From positions 10,285,151-10,349,150 of the forward strand of contig NC_003071.7 in assembly GCF_000001735.4 (NCBI RefSeq): a stretch of DNA of 64,000 nucleotides, given 5' to 3'. A program made the translations under genes and the position numbers. Shown one piece after another: positions 1 through 9,179 of this stretch. The notes under the pieces are model-generated. The model did not search any database, was not told where the DNA came from, and saw only the letters and a list, made by a program, of their open reading frames with translations. The DNA is from Arabidopsis thaliana. Lineage: Eukaryota; Streptophyta; Magnoliopsida; Brassicales; Brassicaceae. Position 1 is the first letter of the stretch; every line of letters begins with the position of its first letter.

Positions 1-745
1 ATAACAAAATCTATATATATGTAAAGCTGAGGCGATATATATGGTAATCAGAATGTGCAGAACAAACAGATTAAATTATGTGATGCGACTTGTTGGAGGA
101 AAACTCATTATGCAGAAGAAAAACGCTACAAACAGCTCAAAATAATGTGTGAATAATGAGAAAATAATATGTTATCCAGTATGAATGTTTGAATGGTGAA
201 AAAGTTTTAAACAAATATTTTATAGTTTTTAATAGATTAATTTATATAATAGTAGTAATTTGAACAAATATTTTTCAGTTGTGTTATTTTATCGCAATTT
301 TTTGTTAAATATATGATTCTGAAAACAAAAATTATATTGTATGATTTTGTTTTTTTTCAGAAAACTGTAATCCGAATAAATACCTTCTATTGTTGAACGT
401 AATTTTTTTATAAATGGTTACAATCGTTTAGTCGAAAGTTTAGTTTATTTTACAAATCATTGTTTTTTTTTTTTTTGACACGATCTTAATAAAACCGTCC
501 ACCTTCTTCTCCTGAAAACTTTACATTTTCAAGAGTTGGACTAATTCATAGAAAATCTTACATTTTCAAGAGTCACATACGCATTTTCATTGTATATTGA
601 AAATGAAACACGCTGAGAGATATAATAATATATTAGGTTCACATATGAATTTTCAATTTTTCATTGCACGCGGGACACACCAAACCATTTTTTTGACCTG
701 GTTTCATTTATAAAAAAGAATACTGTAAAACGTGGGCTTCATTTA
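1..745. other. AT-rich intergenic region upstream of the secreted-peptide gene
   Basis: No coding sequence is supported here. A 16-bp direct repeat (TTACATTTTCAAGAGT) occurs at 521-536 and 558-573, a period of 37 bp. It is followed by short inverted CATTTTCA/TGAAAATG pieces near 582-606. These lie 230-290 bp upstream of a small peptide gene and could be regulatory, but nothing in the sequence proves it. Confidence 0.5.
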
Positions 746-746
746 T

Positions 747-760
747 CTCTCTATATATAT
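747..760 (+). promoter_or_regulatory. TATA-like box of the small peptide gene
   Basis: A run of alternating TA (CTATATATATAT) sits about 50 bp upstream of the ATG at 806. This is a plausible TATA position for a short 5' leader. An in-frame upstream ATG at 761 overlaps the end of the run, so it would lie at or before a transcription start set by this box. That favours 806 as the real start. Confidence 0.45.
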
Positions 761-805
761 ATGCTTGAATTACATTTTGAATTCATAGATCTAAATCAAC
801 CCAAA

Positions 806-1440
806 ATGTATAAATTCGTCGTTTGCTTATTAACTTTGAGTTTTCTCTTGCTCTCTGGACTATCAAACACAGCATTGGCCCGAGTACATCATGAGTCTTC
901 AAATCCAAGTAATTTTTATATTCCAAGCAATTTTGTATACTATTCGATTTTTGTTTAATTTGATTGTAGAGTATTAAATATACACTTCAAATTTTCCGTT
1001 TTAGAAAACAGAGATATTGAATGAAAATCGAATGTTATATAGTTTTGGTTATAATTCCATGTTTGCAAATATATCTTTAAAATCAAAGAATATCCATAGA
1101 AAATAGTCGTCAATTTTACTTTATCATCGCAGTTTGAATTTACGATTTGCTCATTATATATGAAAACTAAAACTGAATCATTGTAATAATATCTCTTCAT
1201 TTTTGGCTTTTGTAATAATTATTCCGGTATGGACATACAGTTCTTTTTCAATTTGGATTGGTTCCTCTAGATACGTAAGCAATAAACTGGCATAACAGAA
1301 ATGATTTGTTAATTGTTGCTTCTTTTTTTTCTGTTTTGAAAGAAATAGGAAACAGGGTTTGGGATCAAAAGATCTTCAACAATGTGAAGGTTCGTGTACT
1401 TCCCAGTGCTTCAAGGCGTGGACCTGGGCAAACCGGTTAG
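806..1440 (+). CDS. Small secreted peptide precursor (SCOOP/PIP-like phytocytokine candidate)
   Basis: Two exons, 806-908 and 1349-1440, join in frame across a GT-AG intron to give a 64-residue precursor. Residues 1 to about 25 form a clean signal peptide (MYKFVVCLLTLSFLLLSGLS, then NTALA). The mature part is short, basic and free of cysteine. It ends in VRVLPSASRRGPGQTG immediately before the stop. The two-exon layout, with signal peptide in exon 1 and active C-terminus in exon 2, is the plan of PROSCOOP and PIP/PIPL precursors. The SxS (SAS) resembles the SCOOP core, and the Pro-Ser then Arg-Gly-Pro-Gly arrangement resembles the PIP SGPS motif. I cannot decide between the two families. If it acts like them, it would be processed in the apoplast and perceived by a leucine-rich-repeat receptor kinase. 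That role is inference. I do not recall an annotated gene name here. An in-frame ATG at 761 would add 15 residues before the signal peptide and is disfavoured. Confidence 0.7.
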
Positions 1441-1866
1441 AAAATCAGTACTAAGGAACAAAAGGAGTATTAAGTAGAATAGTTACTTCAAAATATTATC
1501 AAAAAAATATTTTATTTTATGATAGATAAAAGTCATGTTTTGTAACCACTCATATGCTGTTTTTTTTTCAAAAGATGTTCAATTATTGCATTTGACATTA
1601 TGGTTCATAAAATTTGAAGTGGTTACCGAAAAAAGTAATGAAAAGGAGAACCCAATGTTGAAGACTTCAAAAGTAGAAATTTCAGACAGTATTTTTGCAC
1701 GACTAAAACAAAGTACCACTTTATTCAACTTTTGACGATTTTACTTTTCATAACAAGTTAAGAACATCTGAAAACATAGTAACTTTTGAGACCTTATTAA
1801 AAACCAGCAATCATTTCAACACCCGAAAAACTCTACAGTCTCTCCCTCACGCTCTCTAGGTTTCAT

Positions 1867-4300
1867 TCACGAAGATGAATTCTTCTGTACCCATTCAACA
1901 AGCGTAGCAACACCAAACCCGGTCCCAGACTTCTTCTTCTCGTTCCACACCGGTCCAGCCATGTCGATATGCATCCATTGCACCTTCTCACTCACAAACT
2001 GCCATACCACAGAAAATAGAGGATGGTTTAGTTACTTTCACCGACGAATTTTTTGTCAAAAACATGTATGTATAGCCTCTAAAGGGACTTTGTTTTCACC
2101 TGTTTCAAGAAGAGAGCCGCGGTGATGGATCCTCCTGCCCGCCCGCCTGTGTTGACCATATCAGCCACTCCAGACTTCATCATCTCCCAATAGCTCTCTT
2201 CCAGTGGCATCCTCCACAGCTTCTCTCCACTCCTTTCTGATGCAGCAATCACTTCCTTTGCAAGCTCGTCGCTAGGTGTATAGATTCCTATCAAGTAATG
2301 AACACAGAATGATCATCATGAGCCAATTTTGGACTCAAAAACGACACAAAGATTGAGTTTTTCTGCAGGGTTTTTGAGCTGTGTACCTGCCATTGAAGTT
2401 CCAAGAGCAATAACACAGGCCCCGGTCAAAGTAGCGAGGTCAACAATCTGCAAGATATTTGACAATGTTTAACTGAAAGGATAAATTTAACAGAAACAAG
2501 CTCCTTTAGCTTCTCATATCAATAAAGTAATGCAATACCTTGTCGACGCCTTGGTTACAAGCATACACTAGAGCATCTGCGAGTGTTAGACGACCTTCAG
2601 CATCTGTGTTGTTGACCTACACACACCATCGCCAACAATTAGCATTTCATAGGAAAAACAGTAAAAGCTCAACTCTGAGGGGGAAAAAATCATCAGATAC
2701 CTCAATGGTCTTTCCGTTTGAGGCAGTGATGACATCTCCAGGTCTCATTCCGGTTCCACTAATCATATTTTCACAGGCTGCAACGATGAAATGAACCTGG
2801 TTGTGGAAGACGAATCTGTTCAGTTCGGTTAACAAACTATAGCTTTCAAAAGAATCTGATGGGAGAAACTAACCTCAACACCAGGAGGCTTAATCTCACC
2901 AATAGCTTTCGCAGCGCCAAGAACAGCAGCTGAACCGCCCATGTCGAATTTCATGAGCTCAATTGAGCAGCCAGGTCCAGTCTTAATGTTGTAGCCACCA
3001 CTGTGTACACAAGATATTCAAATCAACAACCACTAAAATAACAAAGAAAAGATACCAGCTCGTAACAGAGTAAAATTCAAAGCAATACAGAATGATTAGT
3101 TACCTGTCAAAGGTCAATCCTTTTCCAACAAGAGCAAGTTTGGTCTTAACAGAGCCATTCGGAGGTTTATAGACAAGGTGGATGAAGTGAGGAGGATTAG
3201 CCGACGCAGCAGCAACAGCTAGGTAAGAACCCATCTTCAACTCTTTGCATTGCTCTTCGTTCAAGATGTTTGCAGTGAAGACATCACTGTACGTAGAAGC
3301 CACCTTTGCTGCTTCCTCAGCTAGTACAGCTGAAACGATACAAAAATCAAAGCAGTTTAGGAAAACTCAGCGAACACCACACAAACACGAAAATATTTGA
3401 TTTCATAAATGACAACAATTCATACCAGGAGTAAGCACATTGGCAGGAGAATTAATGAGCTCTCTCCCGAAAATTACACCGTAAGAAACATCTTCAGCAT
3501 ACTTCAGCTTCTTTTCTACCTCAGCCCCAGTTCCAAATCCAATAATATCAACAGCTTTCAAAGATGGTTTCTTTGATTCAGACTTATACCTACCATCTTC
3601 AAATAAACCAAGTACTATGCCTATCCAAAAATAAACAATGAGACCCCAAATCAGTTCCAATTTCCAAAACAGTACTAAACAAGACTCGAACTTGTGTTAT
3701 ACTAATTGAAGTTACCTGAAGCTAAAGCTGATACAGAACTAAGCTTAGATTCATCAGAAACACTTGAAGCAAGCACAATAGCAGCACTAGTAGATTGAGA
3801 AGCTTTTGAAACTGTAGCTACAGCTTCACCAAGGCTATGAAAAGCCACCGGAGACGAAACAGACTGTCCAAGACCGATCAAAGCGATTCTCTTTGATCCT
3901 AAACCCGGAAGCCTGAGAACAGTCGATTGACCAGGTTTCCCAGTGAAATCTTCCTCGGAAGAGACTTGAGCTAAAAGTCCACTTAAGTGAGCATCGACCT
4001 TGCTCAAGATCGGATTCTCAAACTTTGAGTTACCGTCTTTGGCTAAGTCCTTCTCTGTCACACCAACTACGAGTATGTCTCCTTTCCATTCAATTACATC
4101 GATCTCCTTCGCAGTGAACGAGATCTGCATAATCGTCACCAAAAGATCAAAACTTCAAACTCGAATCAATCAAAAAATCAAAACTTTGAACTAAATCAAA
4201 ACTGGATTCCATACAAAATCATTTCAAAATCACAGTGAAGGAAACAAACCTTGTGAGGCTCAGTGGAGTTGGGTTGAGTGAGACCGAGAGTGTGAGCCAT
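1867..4300 (-). CDS. LAP1: Leucine aminopeptidase 1 (M17 family, cytosolic)
   Basis: Ten exons on the minus strand: 4250-4300, 3716-4124, 3426-3620, 3104-3329, 2874-3000, 2701-2796, 2539-2616, 2387-2447, 2100-2287 and 1867-1998. They join in frame to 520 residues, the length I recall for Arabidopsis LAP1. M17 aminopeptidases are di-metal hexamers that remove N-terminal residues, leucine preferentially, and act in peptide turnover and Cys-Gly hydrolysis. The C-terminal catalytic domain shows the metal-binding GKGLTFDSGGYNIK stretch and the family signature [14 protein letters not shown]. The N-terminus ([17 protein letters not shown]) lacks the long transit peptide of the chloroplast paralogues, so a cytosolic location is expected. 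All introns are short with GT-AG ends. No disruption is seen. The start is the first ATG of the exon and agrees with the known protein. Confidence 0.97.
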
Positions 4301-6242
4301 GGTTATTGCTATTGAAGAGAGGTGTTGTGTGATTGAACTCTGAAAAGGAAGACGAAAGAGTAAACAATGAAAAGTTAGGATTGGTCTTTCAAAGGCGTAT
4401 ATATAGAAGGAGAAGTTAGGTGTGATTTACACATGTGTGATGTGTGTTAGTGAGTAGCTCAATTAGGCTTGAACATTCGGACTTCGGATTGGATTTTATT
4501 ACGATAATTCGGGTTTTGGATTTGTAGGGTAAAATAGGGTTTTGGATTTTTTAGACATTCGGACTTTGAATCGGATTTTATTAGGGTAATTCGGGTTTTG
4601 GATTTGTAGGGTAAGACATGGTTTTGGATTTTTTAGATAGGGAGATTTCGGAAGGTACTGAATATGTTTCGATCGGTTCGTTTTGGATTTATACGGGTTC
4701 GGAATGGTTCTCGAAAAAAAAAAAATGCGACCATAGAATCGAAATATGTTCTGATTCGATTTTTGAATCGAAAAACTCCAAAAACCTAAACGATGTATAT
4801 AGAAAAACGCTCCAAATGATCCTTAAAATCCAAAAATATGTGTATATATTGTTTTGTGTTTTTTGGGTTTACGTTTGGATTTTATTTTTTGGTATAATGG
4901 TTGGGTTGTAGGTGTTTTTGAGTATCCGTTTGGGTTTCAATTTTTTTTTAATGTTCGGATTTCAGATTTTACCAGTATATAACCGAAAATCGAAACATAT
5001 AATTTAAGATCTGTTAGGATAATAACAACTTTTTGATTTGGAAATTTTTTTGGGCGAATTTCTTAAGAGAAGGTCGAAATAATAAAAGACAAAATTATAG
5101 TAGAAGTTGTTATTTTCAGCAACCTTATCAAACATATCTCTATGAGATATGCAAAAGTTTTAGCTTCAGTCGTGTTGAAGTGTTCTAGGTGGAATGGTTT
5201 AAATGGGTGAAAGGGCATCGATCATGCTATCGAGCTAGTCACTTCTGACTCTGATTTTGGGCACTGTTTCGTCGATCGTTGGTCATTTTGTGCCGCCTTT
5301 GATATCTGATCAAGTATCCACAAATCCGTCCACACCAATATTTTGAAGGTAAACCCCATTTCCTAATATCAAAAATACTATTCGCCGTCCGGAACATTGA
5401 CAAGTACACGGCGTACCAGTCAAACATGGAGCCTAATCAATTCAACTATTTTTTCTATTTTGTTTTGTCGACAATGGTCTAATTGATACATGAGAAATTA
5501 GGCTGTATGACCATAAAAATTTAATAATTCAATAACTAACTTAAAAAAAGTTGACTACATGATTATGTGTATAACATGTAATATATACTAATCTACCCAT
5601 TTGTTCACATGTCATATGTATCTTTTGATTCTTTTTCTGAATTTTGTCTTCTTTTTTTCTTTTGTATTTTGAAGTATGATCATTTTTAATTGTGTTTATG
5701 TTAAAATTTTAATAATATTATTGTTACTAATAAAATTTCACATTATGACTTTTACTATTTTAAAATCATTTTTTATTTTATTAGTTTTTTGTTAATAATT
5801 AATATTAATAGAAATAAATATTTATTAAATGAACATTGTAATTATAATTTAGTGTTAAAAAAAAAAAATGGTGACATGGCTTTGTTTGATTGGATGTTTA
5901 CCATGATGATATGTACACATTAAGAGAACAGAAAACTCTTCCATAATATATATTAGTTAATAACACTAAGAATGGTGAGAGTGATATTAACATGGACATG
6001 GTTCCATTTTCATAATGCGTTTTTTGAAAGACAATCGTTACATTTTCAACTCTTTTTCAATGTTGGAAACCGCAAATTAATTACCAAATAGGCAAATAAA
6101 TACTCGAACGAGTTTCATTAAAGATAATTAAAGCCAGTTCTTCATTTCTTTCATATAAATCAGACAATAATCCCATGTTATTTTCATCACCCAGTTACAA
6201 ACTTGAAAAAGAATCACACATCAGAATATTTTAATTTTTCTT
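4301..6242. other. Intergenic spacer with tandem repeat and a possible gene fragment
   Basis: The promoter and leader of LAP1 occupy roughly the first 150 bp. Beyond that lies an 82-bp tandem duplication at 4473-4636, annotated separately, followed by Brassicaceae-type degenerate TTCGGATTT-rich sequence to about 4990. A patch near 5239-5430 has higher GC content than its surroundings and may be a decayed coding fragment (see findings). From 5450 to 6240 the sequence is AT-rich with no supported gene. Confidence 0.5.
4473..4636. repeat. 82-bp tandem direct repeat, two copies
   Basis: Copy 1 (4473-4554) and copy 2 (4555-4636) both begin ACATTCGGACTT and both end with TTTTGGATTTTTTAGA. They share a long identical core around GTAATTCGGGTTTTGGATTTG (copy 1 has ATAATTCGGG there). 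A handful of substitutions separate them. The repeat lies about 170 bp upstream of the LAP1 ATG and could fall in its distal promoter. Confidence 0.8.
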
Positions 6243-6267
6243 TTGTTTTGCCATAAGAATATATATC

Positions 6268-6612
6268 ATGACGATAAAGAATGTACTTTTTGTTCTAGTA
6301 ACCATTTGTGTAGCAGTTTCTGTAAATGCTCAACTACAGCAATATCCGATTATTTTCTCAAACCCGCTTCCATTTCTGCGCTCGACTGGTATACTAAACC
6401 TACCAGACGTAAAAAAATGTTTCTCGTCCGTGAGGAATGTTCCAGGATGCTTATTAGAGATCTCTCAAGCTTTTGGAGAGAAATTCGGTCACATGATGCC
6501 CGCTTGTTGTAAGGCTTTCATGGATAGCATAAAATGCATGCCAAATATTCTATACAGTGTACTTTTCCCTCCTAATTTGAAAGAACAATGTAATCAGGCA
6601 GGGATCCACTAA
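6268..6612 (+). CDS. ECA1-like / prolamin-like six-cysteine secreted protein
   Basis: Single-exon gene of 114 residues, matching what I recall as At2g24205. A signal peptide spans residues 1 to about 21 (MTIKNVLFVLVTICVAVSVNA, cleaved before QLQQ). The mature part holds six cysteines in the order C, C, CC, C, C (KKCF, GCLL, ACCKAF, KCMP, EQCN). This is the spacing of the Prolamin_like domain in the ECA1 gametogenesis-related family. Members are secreted and many are expressed in the egg cell, ovule or synergids; the EC1 subgroup activates sperm at fertilisation. Expression in reproductive tissue is a family-based inference. The stop at 6610-6612 is created at the junction of a 37-bp tandem duplication, so the C-terminus may be shorter than the ancestral one (see findings). 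The overlapping ORF from 6243 in another frame is a shadow. Confidence 0.85.
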   Translation: MTIKNVLFVLVTICVAVSVNAQLQQYPIIFSNPLPFLRSTGILNLPDVKKCFSSVRNVPGCLLEISQAFGEKFGHMMPACCKAFMDSIKCMPNILYSVLFPPNLKEQCNQAGIH

Positions 6613-6642
6613 TTTGAAAGAACAATGTTCTGAGGGATCCAC
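6573..6642. repeat. Short imperfect tandem duplication at the 3' end of the ECA1-like gene
   Basis: Copy 1 (6573-6609, 37 bp) and copy 2 (6610-6642, 33 bp) both start with TAATTTGAAAGAACAATGT and end with GGGATCCAC. The linkers differ: AATCAGGCA versus TCTGA. Copy 1 is read through in frame. Its 37-bp length shifts the frame so that the first codon of copy 2 is the TAA stop. Confidence 0.9.
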
Positions 6643-6857
6643 GCCTAGTAAAGAGGTGGTAGTTGCCACCACTTAAAAAACAGTTTTTAATATAACTTTA
6701 CTAAATATAAATAATTGCCACCGTAACAATTTAACTCTTTCCATGATCCCATTTTTTTAAAAATAAAAATATTTAAGATGGCCAAAAGCTCACTTTACTA
6801 GTATTTTATAAATAAAAGCGTAATTTGTAAACTAAATCTAACTTAACTAATTAAAAC

Positions 6858-7470
6858 TAGGCTTGGGCGTTTAATCTGAAACCGATAATCCAAACCGGAA
6901 AATCGGATTAAAATCCGAATCGCATTCAATATCCATAGGTACCAGATTATACTTGATCCGATGCAATATTCGATATGTATCCGAATTTGTGTCTTTTGTT
7001 GTACCAGGGACATGTCCAAGTTTGAAAATGTAGCTAATAAGAAGCTTGAGGCTGGCTTGTTTTCACTATCTTCCAAAATTTTTTTACTACTTTCGATTGA
7101 ATTCTGCTACTTTTTTAATTTTTAGGATGTTATGGTTTACCTTCGCTTTAAAACTTTGATATATTGGCATCGTTTTATGTCTCACTTTGGTTTCCCAACT
7201 CTATGGTTTGCTAAGGTTTCATGTTAGTTCAACTAGTCATTTCAGTTTTGTTTTGCGGTTTTCGGATTGTTTGGATTATGTTTAGATTTTTTGTTTAAAT
7301 CAGATATTGAATATCACATGCATACCGATTCAAAATCCGAAATATCCAAACCGAAGTCGAACCACATTCTATAATTATTTTTATAGATATTAATTAGAAT
7401 CTATTTCCAAAAACTCGAAATCCGAAAACACCAAACCGAATTCGATTCGATAATCAAACGCCCAGACCTA
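6858..7470. mobile_element. hAT-type MITE (non-autonomous), about 613 bp
   Basis: The left end TAGGCTTGGGCGTTT pairs with the reverse complement of the right end, TAGGTCTGGGCGTTT (13 of 15 matching). Flanking 8-bp sequences ATTAAAAC (6850-6857) and AGTAAAAC (7471-7478) match at 7 of 8 positions, as expected for a decayed 8-bp hAT target-site duplication. Subterminal regions are rich in short CCGAA/TTCGG units in opposite orientations, typical of hAT transposase binding regions. It encodes no transposase. The 77-codon ORF inside is not considered real. Confidence 0.75.
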
Positions 7471-9179
7471 AGTAAAACCCTACAACTTTTGAATCCAATT
7501 TTTTTTGTCGTTCTTTCTTTTTCCTCCTAGTTTTTCTCCAGACGAGAACTCCCTGGTAAGTTTTTGTTCTTTGTTCAATTATAACTGTTTATTTCAAATT
7601 TTAATCATTGTTTTTTCATTAATCATTCTAACTGTAGAAATCTAAGGACAAGTTTGTTTCTTCTTATTGTAGAGGTTTAGTTCTCGTGTGATTTGATGAT
7701 ACTTTACACATGTGCTAATAATGATTTTGTGTTTAGTTTTCCAAAATAACGTTGTTGCTTCATTTCGTTTGAATTTGTGTTGGATCCGACCCAAGCTCGA
7801 CTCTTTTACTATTTAAGAGATGTTATGCCACATTTTAACCTAAGATTTAAGATAGGTTTATTTCGCTGAATTGTCTAAGAGTTTAGAAAGGCAATATAGA
7901 CCTAAGTTTTTACTATTTAAGCAACGTTTGCTACATTGTCGGTGAAGATATCCCCCCCTCTAGCAAGTAGCAACATTAGTGAAATTGTTTTATGAATCCA
8001 TGTATCTTTACGCAGTCACTACGTATGTTGTCTCATATCGATCGAAGTGCATGCTTTCAATATATTCATTAGTAAGTAGTCCCGATGGGAACAGTGAATT
8101 TGGTAGATTAGGGAGATTGTGATCTATGATGCTTAGGGTAGAAATATATGTTTCTAATTTGAATGCACTTAAAACTAGATTTGAATTTGCTAAAGATATT
8201 AAAAATTGTTATTTTTGTGTGTCGAAGGTGTTTGATGCACAGTTTAGGCCAATCCTAATAGTGTTCATGATACTTGGTCAATGAGAATTGATGATTAAGG
8301 TGAGATTAGTGGACTAAAATGGACCTGTTGTTTTCATTGCCAATTGATTTCCTAATTTGCAAATGGAAGTTCAGATAAATTGGGTGTTTAATAGAGCAAT
8401 TAAAACCATGGAAGTAATCTACCTTATTTAATTGTTTCACCCATGATCCATAGCTTATCTTATTTGCTAATCTGGTTTCATTATTTTGTTTAATCTTATT
8501 GTTTAGTAGTTTCCCACTTTTCCTTTCGAATTGAATGTCTCTTTATTTACTTGTTTACGCCATCTATCCACCTAGTTTAATTAGTATAACATACACTTAA
8601 GTGTGTTATAGTCTAATTCTTTGTGGATTCGATCACAATATTGTGCTACAAGTGACTTAACTGTACTCTTCCCGTTTTACAATTCATATTTAAAATTTGA
8701 CGGACCTATAGTCCACTCAATTTAGCTGGTATTGTAAATGTCTACAAAATGAAAGTCATGAATACATTTTCACTTCAAAGTACGTTTTTTATTTGTTTGA
8801 GATGTCAAGCACATGTTTATTTCGTTGTTTTCCAAATAATATCTAGGAGAGGAAGGTTATCAACTATGATCTCTATCTTTCTAGTTTGTGGTCACGCATG
8901 AGTGACTTCACCGGTCATTTCATACCTTCGACTTTAACATATGACACTGTACACGTACCATGTTAAAAATGTGTGGATAGTAACCTTTTCTAGAAACCCC
9001 CTTATTTGATTTTTGTATATCGAATGACAAATCCATGTGATGTGACCTAACCATAATAATACAATGCAAAACTAAAACGTGATTCGGCCAAAACTATGAC
9101 AACCTAAAAAGCTAGAGAGTAATATATATAGACATACACCTGAAGAGTTACGTATAGCATAATAATACATTTATTCAAT
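7471..9179. other. Spacer upstream of TPS10: leader-like patch and probable LTR-retroelement remnant
   Basis: 7471-7560 has a telo-box (AAAACCCTAC), a pyrimidine-rich run and a good splice donor (CCTGGTAAGTTT), so it looks like a 5' leader exon. No following coding exon was found. 8100-8700 has the texture of a decayed Athila-like LTR, including the TTTGTGGATTCGATCACAAT motif near 8620. The last 330 bp (8850-9179) is TPS10 promoter sequence, a recognisable copy of which lies at 12640-12948. A TATA-like AATATATATAGA lies near 9121. Confidence 0.4.

Noticed and set aside
761-958. 65-codon single-exon version of the small peptide gene
   Set aside because: The frame enters the intron after 908. 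The spliced version with exon 2 gives a sensible C-terminus, and the ATG at 806 directly begins the signal peptide.
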